64,000 nucleotides of DNA from Lentzea albida (GCF_900111005.1 NZ_FOFV01000004.1:310001-374000), one strand, 5' to 3'. Shown: positions 50,104 through 62,131, counted from the first letter of the stretch. The notes: generated from the sequence alone by a model not told the origin. Translations and numbers: made by a program.

Positions 50104-50484
50104 TTACTTCTTGCCGGCCTTCTTCTTGCCGGCGACGGTCTTCTTCGGACCCTTGCGGGTGCGAGCGTTCGTCTTGGTGCGCTGACCGCGAACGGGCAGG
50201 CCGCGACGGTGCCGAAGACCCTCGTAGCAGCCGATCTCCATCTTGCGACGGATGTCGGCCTGAACCTCACGGCGGAGGTCACCCTCGACCTTGTAGTTCG
50301 TCTCGATGTGGTCCCGCAGCTTGGCGAGGTCGTCGTCCGTCAGATCCTTCACCCGGAGGTCCGGGGAGATCTCCGTGGCGGCGAGCAGCTCCTTGGAGCG
50401 CGTACGACCGATGCCGAAGATGTAGGTGAGCGCGATCTCCATCCGCTTTTCGCGGGGGAGGTCGACGCCAGCGAGTCGTGCCAT
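50104..50484 (-). CDS. rpsM: 30S ribosomal protein S13 (uS13)
   Basis: 126 residues. [30 protein letters not shown] is the family start; [22 protein letters not shown] is the conserved C-terminal loop, followed by a Lys-rich tail that reaches the P-site tRNA. ATG 50484. It is 220 bases downstream of rpmJ, an unusually wide gap for this operon, in which no other gene is evident. Confidence 0.98.
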   Translation of the reverse strand: MARLAGVDLPREKRMEIALTYIFGIGRTRSKELLAATEISPDLRVKDLTDDDLAKLRDHIETNYKVEGDLRREVQADIRRKMEIGCYEGLRHRRGLPVRGQRTKTNARTRKGPKKTVAGKKKAGKK

Positions 50485-50704
50485 GTGGCGGTTAACTCCT
50501 GTCGATTACTTCCAGGTCTGCTCCTCGTCCAGTTCCGGTGACTGACTCGCTGTGTGTCGTTCCGGCTGCTCTCACAGCCGGTGTCCCGGCCCCGGCCTGG
50601 AATCCGGGGGTGTCCGCACGCTTGAAGCCCTGCGTGCGGCAGGTACGAGGAGGCTTCTCGTTACTGCGTCATCGAAAGACCTCGACGAGCGCGAGTGGAA
50701 CTGC

Positions 50705-50818
50705 TCAGCCCTGGCGCTGCTTGTGGCGCAGGTTCTCGCAGATCACCATGACCCGGCCGTGACGGCGGATCACCTTGCACTTGTCGCAGATCTTCTTGAC
50801 GCTCGGCTGAACCTTCAC
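50705..50818 (-). CDS. rpmJ: 50S ribosomal protein L36 (bL36), zinc-binding form
   Basis: 37 residues, too short for routine frame listings but unmistakable: [19 protein letters not shown], then [17 protein letters not shown]. Cys11, Cys14, Cys27 and His32 form the zinc site, so this is the C-plus form. GTG 50818 lies 25 bases after infA with AGGAGAT upstream. The order infA-rpmJ-rpsM is standard. Confidence 0.96.
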   Translation of the reverse strand: MKVQPSVKKICDKCKVIRRHGRVMVICENLRHKQRQG

Positions 50819-50843
50819 GCCTGAGATCTCCTGCTACTGGAGG

Positions 50844-51065
50844 TCACTTGTAGCGGTAGACGATGCGCCCGCGGGACAGGTCGTAGGGCGAGAGCTCCAC
50901 GACAACCCGGTCCTCAGGGAGGATGCGGATGTAGTGCTGTCGCATCTTGCCGCTGATGTGCGCGAGTACCTTGTGACCGTTCTCCAACTCGACCCTGAAC
51001 ATCGCGTTGGGGAGCGGCTCGACTACGCGGCCCTCGACCTCAATGGCCCCGTCCTTCTTGCCCAT
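50844..51065 (-). CDS. infA: Translation initiation factor IF-1
   Basis: 73 residues, complete. Single OB-fold (S1-like) protein that blocks the ribosomal A site during initiation: [55 protein letters not shown] 51065 has GGAGGAC just upstream. First gene of the infA-rpmJ-rpsM-rpsK-rpsD-rpoA-rplQ-truA run. Confidence 0.98.
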   Translation of the reverse strand: MGKKDGAIEVEGRVVEPLPNAMFRVELENGHKVLAHISGKMRQHYIRILPEDRVVVELSPYDLSRGRIVYRYK

Positions 51066-51089
51066 GTCCTCCGCGTTTCGTGACGGTGA

Positions 51090-51095
51090 TAAATA
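51090..51095 (-). promoter_or_regulatory. Candidate -10 box of the infA operon
   Basis: Minus strand TATTTA sits in the sequence ACGTATTTATCACC, 24 bases before the infA ATG, an AT-rich island in GC-rich DNA. No convincing -35 at 17 bases. It implies a short leader. Confidence 0.35.
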
Positions 51096-51187
51096 CGTTT
51101 GGGCGCGTCCCAGCTCGGCTCGATCTCACCTGCGAGGGCATGACAGAACCGGCGCGACAGATGCGCCACCTGACCAGTGTACGCAGT

Positions 51188-51877
51188 TCACAGCGGCAAC
51201 CCAAATCGGGTCCGGTCGGAGCCCTGGTCGGGCAGCGCGCCCCGCTCGAGCACCGGCCGCAGGCGCTCGACGTCGTTGAACTCCGACTCGTGCCGGCCGA
51301 GCACGGACCTGAGCGTCCGCAGGCGTTGAGCGGCGGTCCTCCACCCGTAGCCGGTCTCGTCGGAACACCTCTGAGCTGCGTTGTTGAGCGCGAGGTCGCC
51401 GGACCCGACCCCGTAGCTCGCGGGACTCGGGTCGCCGGGCCCGAGCTGGGTGAACCCCACCCGGTCGAGGCAGTGCAGCAGCGTGGCCTCGGTCGCCCGC
51501 GTCTCGGCGGCCTCCGGACCCGACTGGAGCAGCACCTGCCACTCGTGCACGACGACGTCGTGCAGCGCCGTGATGCGTTTCACGGCGTTGACGTACTCCC
51601 ACGGCGCGGAGGAACGCACGCTCCCTCCGCAGCCGCCGTCGACCGGAGGTGGCGGGCCGGTGAAGTTCGGACGCCTCACGACCACGTCGGAGAACGGCGG
51701 CTCGCAGCCCTCGGTCTCGGCTATGACGTCGGCGAGGAAGAGCCGGTCGGCGATCCGTTCCGCCGGCACGTCCTGGTAGGTGAAATCGGTGGCCGGCTTC
51801 GTGGCAGCACAGCCTGCTAGTGGAATCAGAAGAGCGGACAGGACGAAACGGGTTACCCCCACAATGCCCCCAAGCAT
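51188..51877 (-). CDS. Putative lipoprotein inserted between map and infA
   Basis: 229 residues. Signal LSALLIPLAGC gives a lipobox (LAGC), so it is probably lipid-anchored outside the membrane. The mature part contains VNAVKRITALHDVVVHEWQVLL and four further cysteines, which could pair. No known catalytic motif. ATG 51877 or GTG 51862 could start it; the latter has GGGGG at proper distance. A lipoprotein in the middle of the ribosomal cluster is out of place and is not part of the usual actinobacterial order. Function unknown. Confidence 0.7.
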   Translation of the reverse strand: MLGGIVGVTRFVLSALLIPLAGCAATKPATDFTYQDVPAERIADRLFLADVIAETEGCEPPFSDVVVRRPNFTGPPPPVDGGCGGSVRSSAPWEYVNAVKRITALHDVVVHEWQVLLQSGPEAAETRATEATLLHCLDRVGFTQLGPGDPSPASYGVGSGDLALNNAAQRCSDETGYGWRTAAQRLRTLRSVLGRHESEFNDVERLRPVLERGALPDQGSDRTRFGLPL

Positions 51878-51923
51878 TGGACTCGCTCGTCACCTCGACC
51901 GTATCCGTGCGCGCAAACGAAAT

Positions 51924-51953
51924 AGCCCCGCTCGCCTGAGGGCGAACGGGGCT
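51924..51953 (-). terminator. Terminator after map
   Basis: AGCCCCGCTCGCC (51924-51936) with GGCGAACGGGGCT (51941-51953), one mismatch, loop TGAG; the minus strand continues ATTTCGTTT. 22 bases after the map stop. It isolates secY-adk-map from the lipoprotein gene. Confidence 0.8.
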
Positions 51954-51975
51954 GCGTTCGAAAACTGTTGGGGCG

Positions 51976-52758
51976 TCAGTCTTCCTCGGGTGCCGTGAGC
52001 ACCCAGGGGCCGTCCTCGGTGATCGCGACGCTGTGCTCCCAGTGCGCGGCACGCGTGCCGTCGAGCGTGATGACGGTCCAGCCGTCCTCGAGCTCCTGCG
52101 AGTCGTCCGTGCCGAGCGTCAGCATCGGCTCGATCGCGATGGCCATGCCGACCTTGAGCTTCGGGCCCTTGCCGGGCTTGCCGTAGTTCGGCAGGAACGG
52201 CTCCATGTGCATCTTGGTGCCGATGCCGTGGCCGCCGTAGTCCGCGACGATGCCGTACTCGATGCCGTCGCGCTCACCCGACTCGATGGCCGAGGTCTCG
52301 ATGGCGAACGAGATGTCCGTGAGCCTGCCGCCGGGCACCGCGGCCTCGATGCCCGCGAGCATCGACAGCCTGGTCGCCTCGGACAGCTTGTGGTCCGCGG
52401 GCGACAGCTCGCCGACGCCGACCGTGACGGCCGAGTCGCCGTGCCAGTCGTCGAGGATCGCGCCGCAGTCGATGGAGATCAGGTCTCCCTCGGCCAGCAC
52501 CTGCTGCTTGCTGGGGATGCCGTGGACGATCTGGTCGTTCACCGACGCGCAGATGCTCGCCGGGAAGCCGTGGTAGCCCTTGAACGACGGGATGGCGCCG
52601 GCTTCGCGGATGGTCTGCTCGGCGATCTCGTCGAGCTCCCACGTGGAGACGCCGGGCTTCACCGCAGCGACGACGTTCTTCAGCGCCCGCGCCACGACCA
52701 GGCCGGCGGCGCGCATGGCCTGCAACTGGCCGGGCGTCTTGATCTCGATCTTGCTCAT
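51976..52758 (-). CDS. map: Type I methionine aminopeptidase
   Basis: 260 residues. Removes the initiator Met from nascent proteins. Pita-bread fold with metal ligands visible: [19 protein letters not shown] (two Asp), [14 protein letters not shown] (His), AIAIEPMLT (Glu) and WEHSVAITE (Glu). [19 protein letters not shown] is the expected start. 109 bases after adk, same strand. Confidence 0.97.
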   Translation of the reverse strand: MSKIEIKTPGQLQAMRAAGLVVARALKNVVAAVKPGVSTWELDEIAEQTIREAGAIPSFKGYHGFPASICASVNDQIVHGIPSKQQVLAEGDLISIDCGAILDDWHGDSAVTVGVGELSPADHKLSEATRLSMLAGIEAAVPGGRLTDISFAIETSAIESGERDGIEYGIVADYGGHGIGTKMHMEPFLPNYGKPGKGPKLKVGMAIAIEPMLTLGTDDSQELEDGWTVITLDGTRAAHWEHSVAITEDGPWVLTAPEED

Positions 52759-52867
52759 GCGTTCACCGAATGACTCGACAGGGCGGGGTGGTCCCCCGGC
52801 AAAGGACACGGGCTCCGGTGACGCCGGCCGATGGCCGACGAGCACCGAAGCCCGCCTCGTACAACTG

Positions 52868-54745
<1,878 letters not shown>

Positions 54746-55606
54746 GCGAACCTCCTGAGCGTTGCCGACCCCCAGGGACCGGCACATGCGGTAGTTGGCA
54801 GGCCGAGGTAGGTAGCCACGACCAAGCAACCCGGAGGACATCCGGGTTCAGCCCGCAACACTAACAGCCCACCCCGACCAGCCCGTACCCAGTGGCCAAT
54901 CACAGGTTCCAAGCGGTTGATCTCTGCCCGAACCACTAGGCCATCCGGGGTACCGCCACCCGCAAATCCGTGCTATCAGCAGCACTTTCCGCCGATCGCG
55001 AACGTTTGCGGGCGTTGTGAAGTTCCCGCAGAAATCCCCGCAGAGCGAACCTGGCGCGTCGGGCGCCGGGGCTTGGTGCGCACCCGCCGGAGGGGGCGGA
55101 ACGCGGCGCGCAGAGGGGTGCCGCGGGGGCGAGAGTGGTGGGCGGGGGCCTCGAGCAGTCGGTAACGAACGCGGCAGGTGTGGATCGCGCGGCGCTGGCT
55201 GTGGTCTCCCACCCGACACGACCACGCGCACAGGCCTGGCGAGGTGCCAACCGCACTCGCCCTCCCACCGCAACCACGCACGCAGGCCCGGCGCGCGGTG
55301 CCAACCTGCGCCCACCCGTACAAGGCCGACCACGCATCCAGCCTGGCGTGGCGATGCGCAGCGAGCCGTCCGAACCTTCAGGCACTCAGAGGCGGTGCAC
55401 ACCTGCACTGGCGATTGGGGCTTTACCTTGAGGGGCGGGGTGCTACCCCTCTGGGCACGGCCGGGCGCTTTTCAGCCCGGCCTTTTCCGGCCGTCACAGC
55501 ACCCCGCCAGAGGCTCAAGGTCAAGCCCCAATCGCACCCCAAAACTCGTCAAGACCCGCAGGACCACCCTCGCAAGGCGACCCGACCAACAAAACGCGAC
55601 CAAACA
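54746..55606. other. Long intergenic region between rplO and secY
   Basis: About 860 bases with no supported gene. Open frames on both strands give Pro/Arg/Ala-rich, low-information proteins without Shine-Dalgarno sites. It contains the 125-base inverted-repeat element at 55411-55535 and must hold the secY promoter, which I could not place. Such a gap is odd because secY usually follows rplO closely. Confidence 0.5.
55411..55535. repeat. 125-base inverted-repeat element with nested hairpins
   Basis: Terminal arms 55411-55432 and 55514-55535 pair over 22 bases with one mismatch; an inner 11-bp perfect pair is 55434-55444 with 55498-55508. In the centre GGCCGGGC (55459-55466) pairs with GCCCGGCC (55475-55482), followed by TTTT. 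A competing pairing, CCTCTGG (55448-55454) with CCAGAGG (55507-55513), excludes part of the outer stem. No transposase and no target-site duplication seen. It may be a MITE-like element or a structured RNA. Confidence 0.7.
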
Positions 55607-55642
55607 CGAAGGGCCCCGAGGCAACAGCCTCGGGGCCCTTCG
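55607..55642 (-). terminator. Intrinsic terminator after rplO
   Basis: Perfect 15-bp stem, 55607-55621 with 55628-55642, 6-base loop; the minus strand continues TGTTTGG. It begins 21 bases after the rplO stop and ends the S10-spc transcript before secY. Confidence 0.85.
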
Positions 55643-55663
55643 GTGAGTTCTGGTGTCAGAACA

Positions 55664-56107
55664 TCAGGACGCGATGGTGGTCGAACCACCAGCAGCGGCC
55701 AGCTTCTCCACAGCGGACTTGGAGAACTTGTCGGCGGTGACGTCCAGCTTGACGCTGACGTCGCCATCGCCCAGCACCTTGACGAGCTTGCCCTTGCGGA
55801 CGAGGCCCGCCAGCACCAGCGCGGGAACGTCCACCGTGCCGCCCTCCGGGAAGGAGGCAGCGATGGCGGAGACGTTCACAACCTGGTACTCGGTGCGGAA
55901 CGGGTTCTTGAAGCCCTTGAGCTTCGGGAGCCGCATGTGCAGCGGCATCTGGCCACCCTCGAAGCGCGGCGAGACGTTCTTGCGAGCGCCCGTGCCCTTC
56001 GTGCCGCGGCCGGCGGTCTTGCCCTTGGAGCCCTCACCACGACCGACGCGGGTCTTGGCGGTCTTGGCTCCGGGGGCGGGACGCAGGTCGTGGATCTTGA
56101 TGGTCAC
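55664..56107 (-). CDS. rplO: 50S ribosomal protein L15 (uL15)
   Basis: 147 residues. [36 protein letters not shown] is the Gly/Lys-rich rRNA-binding N terminus; [18 protein letters not shown] and [15 protein letters not shown] follow. GTG 56107 overlaps the rpmD stop as GTGA. Last gene of the upstream ribosomal transcript. Confidence 0.98.
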   Translation of the reverse strand: MTIKIHDLRPAPGAKTAKTRVGRGEGSKGKTAGRGTKGTGARKNVSPRFEGGQMPLHMRLPKLKGFKNPFRTEYQVVNVSAIAASFPEGGTVDVPALVLAGLVRKGKLVKVLGDGDVSVKLDVTADKFSKSAVEKLAAAGGSTTIAS

Positions 56108-56289
56108 GACTGGACCTCCTCAACAACCACCAGGTGGCGCACGGCCTTGATGAGGCCGAGGACCTGGGGGGTGTCCTCACGCACGACCGACTTGCGGATC
56201 TTGCCGAGCCCGAGGGTCCGGATCGACTCGCGGTGGTTGTGCTTGGTACCGATGGTGCTGCGAACCTGCGTGATCTTGAGCTGAGCCAT
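56104..56289 (-). CDS. rpmD: 50S ribosomal protein L30 (uL30)
   Basis: 61 residues: [21 protein letters not shown], then [22 protein letters not shown]. Complete bacterial L30. ATG 56289 lies 2 bases after rpsE; its end overlaps rplO by four bases. Confidence 0.97.
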   Translation of the reverse strand: MAQLKITQVRSTIGTKHNHRESIRTLGLGKIRKSVVREDTPQVLGLIKAVRHLVVVEEVQS

Positions 56290-56291
56290 GA

Positions 56292-56900
56292 TCACACCCC
56301 CTGGCCCGCGCGAGCGCGGATCATGCCGGCGGGGGCGACGTCCTCGAGGGGCAGGCCACGACGGGCCGCGACCTCTTCGGGACGCTGCAGGCCCTTGAGG
56401 GCCGCCACGGTCGCGTGCACGATGTTGATCGCGTTGTCGGAGCCGAGCGACTTCGACAGCACGTCGTGCACGCCGGCGCACTCGAGGACGGCGCGGACAG
56501 CGCCACCCGCGATGACACCGGTACCGGCCGAGGCCGGACGCAGCAGGACCACACCAGCGGCCTTCTCACCCTGGACCGGGTGGGGAATCGTGCCGGCGAT
56601 GCGGGGAACGCGGAAGAAGTTCTTCTTCGCTTCCTCGACACCCTTGGCGATGGCCGCGGGAACTTCCTTGGCCTTGCCGTAGCCGACGCCGACCATGCCG
56701 TCGCCGTCGCCCACCACCACGAGGGCGGTGAAGCTGAAGCGACGACCACCCTTGACCACCTTGGAGACGCGGTTGATCGCAACCACGCGCTCGAGGTGGG
56801 GGGTCTTCTCCTGGGCCGCGCCGCCGCGGCCGCCGTCACGACGGTCGCGGCGCTCTCCGCGCTCGCCCCCGCCGCCTTCGCGACGCGTACGTCCTGGCAT
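56292..56900 (-). CDS. rpsE: 30S ribosomal protein S5 (uS5)
   Basis: 202 residues. Core begins at [22 protein letters not shown] (double-stranded RNA-binding domain); [28 protein letters not shown] is the C-terminal domain. An Arg/Gly-rich N-terminal extension of ~35 residues ([19 protein letters not shown]) is actinobacterial in style. ATG 56900, 34 bases after rplR. Confidence 0.98.
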   Translation of the reverse strand: MPGRTRREGGGGERGERRDRRDGGRGGAAQEKTPHLERVVAINRVSKVVKGGRRFSFTALVVVGDGDGMVGVGYGKAKEVPAAIAKGVEEAKKNFFRVPRIAGTIPHPVQGEKAAGVVLLRPASAGTGVIAGGAVRAVLECAGVHDVLSKSLGSDNAINIVHATVAALKGLQRPEEVAARRGLPLEDVAPAGMIRARAGQGV

Positions 56901-56934
56901 CAGGCGTCCCTCTCAATTCCGGTGATGATCATTG

Positions 56935-57336
56935 TCAGAACTCCAGCCCCGCCTCGCGAGCGGCGTCAGCCAGAGCGGCGATGCGGCCGTGGTACGCGTT
57001 GCCACCGCGGTCGAACACGACCGCCGTGACGCCGGCGTCCTTGGCACGGGCCGCGGCCAGCTGGCCGACCTTGGCCGCACGGGCCTTCTTGTCGCCCTCG
57101 AGGGCACGGACGTCGGCCTCCATGGAGGAAGCGGACGCGATCGTGTGGCCCTTGAGGTCGTCGATGATCTGCACGGTGATGTGCTTCGACGAACGGTGCA
57201 CGGCCAGGCGCGGACGCTCGGCGGTGCCGTTGACCTTCTTGCGGAGGCGGAAGTGGCGACGGGTCTTGGCAACACGACGCCTGGTGGAGATGTCCTTGCC
57301 CACCGGCTTGCGCTTCGTAACAGTCGACTCGCTCAT
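56935..57336 (-). CDS. rplR: 50S ribosomal protein L18 (uL18)
   Basis: 133 residues; binds 5S r[38 protein letters not shown] and [26 protein letters not shown] are diagnostic. ATG 57336 is used ([11 protein letters not shown]): a longer in-frame start lies inside rplF. One base separates it from the rplF stop. Confidence 0.97.
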   Translation of the reverse strand: MSESTVTKRKPVGKDISTRRRVAKTRRHFRLRKKVNGTAERPRLAVHRSSKHITVQIIDDLKGHTIASASSMEADVRALEGDKKARAAKVGQLAAARAKDAGVTAVVFDRGGNAYHGRIAALADAAREAGLEF

Positions 57337-57337
57337 G

Positions 57338-57877
57338 TCACTTACCCGTCTTTCCGACCTTGCGACGGATCTTCTCGCCCGAGTAGCGGACGCCCTTGCC
57401 CTTGTACGGGTCGGGCTTGCGCAGCTTGCGGATGTTGGCGGCGACCTCACCGACCAGCTGCTTGTCGATACCCGAGACGGAGAAACGGGTCGGGGTCTCG
57501 ACCGCGAAGGTGATGCCCGCGGGGGCCTCGACCTTGACGGGGTGCGAGTAACCGAGCGCGAACTCGAGCTCAGAGCCCTTGAGCGCGACGCGGTAACCGA
57601 CGCCGTGGATTTCCATCTTCTTTTCGTAACCCTGGGTCACACCGACGACCATGTTGTGCACGAGCGTGCGCGACAGGCCGTGGAGCGCGCGGTTGCGACG
57701 CTCGTCGTTCGGGCGCTTGACCTCGAGCGTGCCGTCCTCAGCCTTCTCCAGGCTGATCGGCTCAGCGATCGTCAGCGTCAGGGTGCCCTTCGGGCCCTTG
57801 ATGCTCACGTCCTGGCCGGCGATGTTCACGTCGACCCCGGAGGGGACAAGAATCGGCTGCTTACCGATGCGCGACAT
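57338..57877 (-). CDS. rplF: 50S ribosomal protein L6 (uL6)
   Basis: 179 residues, two similar alpha/beta domains. [17 protein letters not shown] starts it; the conserved C-terminal motif is [27 protein letters not shown] in two blocks. ATG 57877, 12 bases after rpsH. Confidence 0.98.
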   Translation of the reverse strand: MSRIGKQPILVPSGVDVNIAGQDVSIKGPKGTLTLTIAEPISLEKAEDGTLEVKRPNDERRNRALHGLSRTLVHNMVVGVTQGYEKKMEIHGVGYRVALKGSELEFALGYSHPVKVEAPAGITFAVETPTRFSVSGIDKQLVGEVAANIRKLRKPDPYKGKGVRYSGEKIRRKVGKTGK

Positions 57878-57889
57878 GTCTACTCCCCC

Positions 57890-58288
57890 TTACCAAACGT
57901 AGGCGAGGACTTCTCCGCCCACGCCTGCCTTGTTGGCCTGGCGGTCGGTCATGAGACCACCAGAGGTCGAAATGATCGCCACACCGAGGCCACCGAGGAC
58001 TCGGGGCAGACCGGTGGACTTCGCGTACACGCGCAGGCCGGGCTTCGACACGCGGCGGAGGCCCGCGATGCTGCGCTCCCGGTTCGGGCCGTACTTCAGC
58101 TCGACGACGAGGTTCTTCGCGACCTCGCCCTCCTCGTCGCGGTACGAGGCGATGTAGCCCTCGCGCTTGAGGATCTCGGCGATGTTGGCCTTCAGCTTCG
58201 AGTGCGGCATCACGACCTTGTCGTGGTAAGCCGAGTTCGCGTTGCGCAGACGAGTGAGCATGTCTGCGATCGGGTCGGTCATCGTCAT
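57890..58288 (-). CDS. rpsH: 30S ribosomal protein S8 (uS8)
   Basis: 132 residues; central 16S rRNA binder and classic translational repressor of the spc operon in E. coli. [15 protein letters not shown] at the start and [25 protein letters not shown] near the end, in separate conserved blocks. Start ATG 58288, with an alternative ATG two codons later. 117 bases from rpsN, the widest gap in this cluster. Confidence 0.98.
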   Translation of the reverse strand: MTMTDPIADMLTRLRNANSAYHDKVVMPHSKLKANIAEILKREGYIASYRDEEGEVAKNLVVELKYGPNRERSIAGLRRVSKPGLRVYAKSTGLPRVLGGLGVAIISTSGGLMTDRQANKAGVGGEVLAYVW

Positions 58289-58405
58289 GGTGACCTGGTC
58301 AACCTTTCTCGCTGCGGTTCACCGCTCGGGGTCCAGACCCGGCCCCCGGTGACGGGGGCCAGGACGGTCGCGTGCGGGCCTACAGCGAAGTAATGGTGCT
58401 TTGAA

Positions 58406-58591
58406 TTACCAGCTGGACTTGCTCACGCCAGGCAGCTCACCGCGGTGAGCCATCTCGCGCAGGCAGATCCGGCAGAGGCCGAACTTGCGGAACACCGCGT
58501 GGGGGCGGCCGCAACGCTGGCACCGGGTGTAACCCCGGACCTTGAACTTCGGCTTCTTCGCGGCCTTGTTGATCAACGCCTTCTTGGCCAT
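58406..58591 (-). CDS. rpsN: 30S ribosomal protein S14 type Z (uS14, zinc form)
   Basis: 61 residues. [20 protein letters not shown] supplies the CxxC-CxxC zinc ribbon, so this is the short zinc-containing form; a zinc-free long form, if present, would be elsewhere. ATG 58591 lies 4 bases after rplE. Confidence 0.97.
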   Translation of the reverse strand: MAKKALINKAAKKPKFKVRGYTRCQRCGRPHAVFRKFGLCRICLREMAHRGELPGVSKSSW

Positions 58592-58595
58592 CGAC

Positions 58596-59159
58596 TCAGT
58601 TCTCCTTGAACGGGAAGCCCAGGTGCTTCAGCAGCGCCCGGCCCTCCTCGTCGTTCGTGGCGGTGGTGACGACGGTGATGTCCATGCCGCGAGGCCGGTC
58701 GATAGCGTCCGGGTCGATCTCGTGGAACATCGACTGCTCGTTCAGACCGAACGTGTAGTTGCCGTTGCCGTCGAACTGCTTGCCCGACAGGCCGCGGAAG
58801 TCGCGGATGCGGGGCAGCGCGATCGTCAGCAGGCGGTCGAGGAACTCCCACATGCGGTCGCCGCGCAGCGTGACGCGCGCACCGATCGGCATGCCCTCGC
58901 GCAGCTTGAACTGCGCGATGGACTTGCGGGCCCGACGAACCTCGGGACGCTGGCCGGTGATGATCGAGAGGTCGCGAACCGCGCCCTCGATCAGCTTGCC
59001 GTCACGGGCGGCGTCGCCGACACCCATGTTGACGACGACCTTCACGACGCCCGGGATCTGCATCACGTTGGCGAAGGAGAACTGCTTCTGCAGCTCGCCC
59101 TTGACCTCGTCGCGGTAGCGCGTCTTGAGCCGCGGGATGATCTTCTCTGCGGTAGTCAT
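58596..59159 (-). CDS. rplE: 50S ribosomal protein L5 (uL5)
   Basis: 187 residues; anchors 5S rRNA and contacts P-site t[49 protein letters not shown] and [21 protein letters not shown] are hallmark segments. ATG 59159, 2 bases after rplX. Confidence 0.98.
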   Translation of the reverse strand: MTTAEKIIPRLKTRYRDEVKGELQKQFSFANVMQIPGVVKVVVNMGVGDAARDGKLIEGAVRDLSIITGQRPEVRRARKSIAQFKLREGMPIGARVTLRGDRMWEFLDRLLTIALPRIRDFRGLSGKQFDGNGNYTFGLNEQSMFHEIDPDAIDRPRGMDITVVTTATNDEEGRALLKHLGFPFKEN

Positions 59160-59161
59160 GA

Positions 59162-59476
59162 TCAGATGTCCTTCCCGTTACGACGGGAAATGCGGACCCG
59201 CTTGCCCTCGTCGTTCGTCCGGTAACCAACACGGGTCGGCTTGCCGTCCGAGTCGACCACCATCACGTTGGAGACGTTGATCGGGGCTTCCTGGGTCACG
59301 ATGCCACCGGACTGCGCGCCCCGCTGGGTCTGCGTGATCTTGGTGTGCTTCTTGATCCGGTTGACGCCCTCGACCAGGACCTTGCCGGTCTCCGGGTAGG
59401 CCTGGATGACCTTGCCCTTCGCGCCCTTGTCCTTGCCGGCGATGACGACGACCGTGTCGCCCTTCTTCACCTTCAT
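59162..59476 (-). CDS. rplX: 50S ribosomal protein L24 (uL24)
   Basis: 104 residues; assembly initiator. [21 protein letters not shown] is the KOW motif; [12 protein letters not shown] follows. ATG 59476, 2 bases after the rplN stop. Confidence 0.98.
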   Translation of the reverse strand: MKVKKGDTVVVIAGKDKGAKGKVIQAYPETGKVLVEGVNRIKKHTKITQTQRGAQSGGIVTQEAPINVSNVMVVDSDGKPTRVGYRTNDEGKRVRISRRNGKDI

Positions 59477-59478
59477 GG

Positions 59479-59847
59479 TCAGAGCACCTCCGGAGCCAGC
59501 GAGATGATCTTCATGAACCTCTTGTCGCGCAGCTCGCGCCCGACCGGGCCGAAGATGCGCGTACCGCGGGGCTCGTTGTCGTTCTTGATGAGCACGGCGG
59601 CGTTCTCGTCGAAGCGGATGTACGAGCCATCCGCGCGGCGGCGCTCCTTGACGGTGCGAACGATGACGGCCTTGACGACGTCACCCTTCTTCACGCCGGC
59701 GCCCGGGATCGCGTCCTTGACGGTCGCGACGATGATGTCGCCGATGCCCGCGTAGCGGCGGCCCGAACCACCGAGAACACGGATGCAAAGGATCTCCTTC
59801 GCACCGGTGTTGTCGGCGACACGAAGCCGCGACTCCTGCTGAATCAC
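59479..59847 (-). CDS. rplN: 50S ribosomal protein L14 (uL14)
   Basis: 122 residues. [20 protein letters not shown] and [21 protein letters not shown] are diagnostic. GTG 59847. A 75-base gap separates it from rpsQ, the usual break between S10 and spc operons; no clear terminator lies there, so readthrough is likely. Confidence 0.98.
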   Translation of the reverse strand: MIQQESRLRVADNTGAKEILCIRVLGGSGRRYAGIGDIIVATVKDAIPGAGVKKGDVVKAVIVRTVKERRRADGSYIRFDENAAVLIKNDNEPRGTRIFGPVGRELRDKRFMKIISLAPEVL

Positions 59848-59922
59848 TTACTTGCTCCTTGACCATTCCTGGCCCGCCGGATTTCCGACCCGACGGGCTC
59901 GGTCTGTCTAGAAAGGAAGAAC

Positions 59923-60204
59923 TTACTTGGCCTTCTCGAGGACCTCGACGAGCCGCCAGCGCTTGGTCGCCGACAGGGGCCGGGTCTCCATGAGCAGGAC
60001 GCGGTCGCCGATGCCCGCCGTGTTCTCCTCGTCGTGCGCCTTCACCTTGGTGGTGGAGCGCATGACCTTGGAGTAACGCGGGTGCTTCTTGCGGTCTTCC
60101 AGCGCAACCACGATCGTCTTGTCCATCTTGTCGGACACGACGAGGCCCTCGCGGACCTTGCGGTCGTTGCGCTTCTCGGTCTGGACTTCGTTGCTTTCGG
60201 TCAT
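59923..60204 (-). CDS. rpsQ: 30S ribosomal protein S17 (uS17)
   Basis: 93 residues. [21 protein letters not shown] and [22 protein letters not shown] identify it. ATG 60204 overlaps the rpmC stop as ATGA. Last gene of the S10-type group. Confidence 0.98.
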   Translation of the reverse strand: MTESNEVQTEKRNDRKVREGLVVSDKMDKTIVVALEDRKKHPRYSKVMRSTTKVKAHDEENTAGIGDRVLLMETRPLSATKRWRLVEVLEKAK

Positions 60205-60443
60205 GCCGCACCCTCACCAGTGGAATCCGGCGAAACGGAGAGCCCGAGCTCCCGCTCCCGCATCACGGTGTAGATCCGGGCGATGTCGTGCCGGACCGTG
60301 CGCAGCCGCCGGTTGTTGTCGAGCTGGCCCGTGGCCATCTGGAAGCGAAGGTTGAAGAGCTCTTCCTTCGATTCCTTCAGACGCAGCACGAGCTCTTCCT
60401 CGGTGAGCTCACGCAGCTCGGAAGCGGTGGTACCCGCTGCCAT
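60201..60443 (-). CDS. rpmC: 50S ribosomal protein L29 (uL29)
   Basis: 80 residues, slightly long owing to a C-terminal tail. [27 protein letters not shown] and [20 protein letters not shown] form the helical hairpin at the peptide exit. ATG 60443 shares one base with the rplP stop (TGATG). Confidence 0.97.
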   Translation of the reverse strand: MAAGTTASELRELTEEELVLRLKESKEELFNLRFQMATGQLDNNRRLRTVRHDIARIYTVMRERELGLSVSPDSTGEGAA

Positions 60444-60862
60444 CAGAACTCACCACCCTCACGCGTAACGATGCGGCACTTCATCGGGAGCTTGTGGATC
60501 GCGCGGCGGAGCGCCTCGCGAGCGACCTGCTCGTTCGGGAAGGCCATCTCGAAGAGGACGCGACCCGGCTTGACGTTGGCCACCCACCACTCCGGCGAAC
60601 CCTTACCGGAACCCATGCGGGTCTCGGCCGGCTTCTTCGTCAGCGGACGGTCCGGGAAGATGTTGATCCAGACCTTGCCGCCACGACGGATGTGGCGCGT
60701 GATGGCGATACGAGCGGACTCGATCTGCCTGTTGGTGACGTACGCCGGCTCCAGAGCCTGGATGCCGAACTCACCGAAGGTGACCTTCGTGCCGCCCTTG
60801 GCAGCGCCCGACCGCTTCGGGTGGTGCTGCTTGCGGTGCTTGACCCTACGAGGGATGAGCAT
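60443..60862 (-). CDS. rplP: 50S ribosomal protein L16 (uL16)
   Basis: 139 residues. [19 protein letters not shown] and [19 protein letters not shown] are diagnostic; it lies near the A site and supports tRNA accommodation. ATG 60862, 3 bases after rpsC. Confidence 0.98.
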   Translation of the reverse strand: MLIPRRVKHRKQHHPKRSGAAKGGTKVTFGEFGIQALEPAYVTNRQIESARIAITRHIRRGGKVWINIFPDRPLTKKPAETRMGSGKGSPEWWVANVKPGRVLFEMAFPNEQVAREALRRAIHKLPMKCRIVTREGGEF

Positions 60863-60865
60863 GAC

Positions 60866-61699
60866 TCAGCTCTCCGTCTTCTCTGCAGAAGCCGGGGCCT
60901 CGGCCGACGCGGAAGCGTCAGCTGCGGCACGGCCGGCCTCGGTGCTCGTCGCGGTGGTGCCGCTGGCACCCGAGCGACGGGCCCGGTTCGGACGCTCGCC
61001 ACGGTCGCGGCGCGGGGCGCGGTCGGCCTGCGAAGGCGCAGCCGCGTCGAGCGCGCGCTTGGCGGAGATGCCACCGACGATGTCGCCCTTGTAGATCCAC
61101 ACCTTCACGCCGATGCGGCCGAACGTGGTGCGGGCCTCGAAGAAGCCGTAGTCGATGTTCGCGCGGAGCGTGTGCAGCGGCACGCGGCCGTCGCGGTAGT
61201 GCTCCGAGCGGGACATCTCGGCGCCGCCGAGGCGACCGCCGCACTGCACGCGGATGCCCTTGACCTGCGGCGAACGCATGGCCGACTGGATGGCCTTGCG
61301 CATCGCGCGCCGGAAGGCGACGCGGTTGGACAGCTGCTCGGCGACACCCTGTGCCACGAGCTGCGCGTCCGACTCCGGGCTCTTCACCTCGAGGATGTTG
61401 AGCTGGACCTGCTTCTTGGTGAGCTTCTCGAGCTCGCCGCGGATGCGGTCCGCCTCGGCGCCACGACGGCCGATGACGATGCCCGGCCGGGCGGTGTGGA
61501 TGTCGACGCGCACCCGGTCACGGGTCCGCTCGATCTCCACCTTGGAGATGCCGGCACGCTCCATGCCCTTGCTGAGCAGGCGGCGGATCTTGACGTCCTC
61601 CGCCACGTACTCGGCGTACTGCTTGTCTGCGTACCAGCGGGACTTCCAGTCGGTGGTGATCCCCAGCCGGAAGCCGTGCGGGTTGATCTTCTGGCCCAC
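60866..61699 (-). CDS. rpsC: 30S ribosomal protein S3 (uS3)
   Basis: 277 residues, longer than the ~230 core. [20 protein letters not shown], the KH domain with [16 protein letters not shown], and [11 protein letters not shown] are clear. The C-terminal ~60 residues are Arg- then Ala/Ser/Glu-rich ([17 protein letters not shown]). GTG 61699 shares one base with the rplV stop. It forms part of the mRNA entry channel. Confidence 0.98.
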   Translation of the reverse strand: MGQKINPHGFRLGITTDWKSRWYADKQYAEYVAEDVKIRRLLSKGMERAGISKVEIERTRDRVRVDIHTARPGIVIGRRGAEADRIRGELEKLTKKQVQLNILEVKSPESDAQLVAQGVAEQLSNRVAFRRAMRKAIQSAMRSPQVKGIRVQCGGRLGGAEMSRSEHYRDGRVPLHTLRANIDYGFFEARTTFGRIGVKVWIYKGDIVGGISAKRALDAAAPSQADRAPRRDRGERPNRARRSGASGTTATSTEAGRAAADASASAEAPASAEKTES

Positions 61700-62097
61700 T
61701 ACCGCGTTCCCTTCGCGCTGGTCTTCTTGGGACGAGACTCCACCTCGATGGTGATGTGGCTCGTCCGCTTGCGGATCCGGTACGCGCGGCCCTGGGCACG
61801 CGGGCGGAAACGCTTGAGGGTCGGACCCTCGTCCACGTAGGCCACCGACACCCAGAGGGTGGAGGGGTCCAGGGACAGGTTGTTCTCGGCGTTGGCCATG
61901 GCGCTGGCGAGCACCTTCGCGACCGGCTCAGAGGCGGCCTGGGGCGCGAACTGGAGCACGGCCAGGGCCTCGCTGGCGTTACGACCCTTGATGAGCTCGA
62001 TGACGCGACGCACCTTCATGGGGGTGTCGCGAACGTAACGAGCCCGAGCCACGGCGCGCGGAAACTCCGCTGCCTCAGCGTCCTTACGGGCGTTCAT
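61699..62097 (-). CDS. rplV: 50S ribosomal protein L22 (uL22)
   Basis: 132 residues. [29 protein letters not shown] and the beta-hairpin that lines the exit tunnel ([25 protein letters not shown]) are present, without insertions near macrolide-resistance sites. ATG 62097, 34 bases after rpsS. Confidence 0.98.
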   Translation of the reverse strand: MNARKDAEAAEFPRAVARARYVRDTPMKVRRVIELIKGRNASEALAVLQFAPQAASEPVAKVLASAMANAENNLSLDPSTLWVSVAYVDEGPTLKRFRPRAQGRAYRIRKRTSHITIEVESRPKKTSAKGTR

Positions 62098-62131
62098 CGC
62101 TGCTTTTCCCTTGCTCTTCTCAGTTCGGCGC

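Noticed and set aside
54848-55408. Open frames on both strands in the rplO-secY gap
   Set aside because: No ribosome sites, low-complexity products, and mutual overlap; no family resemblance.
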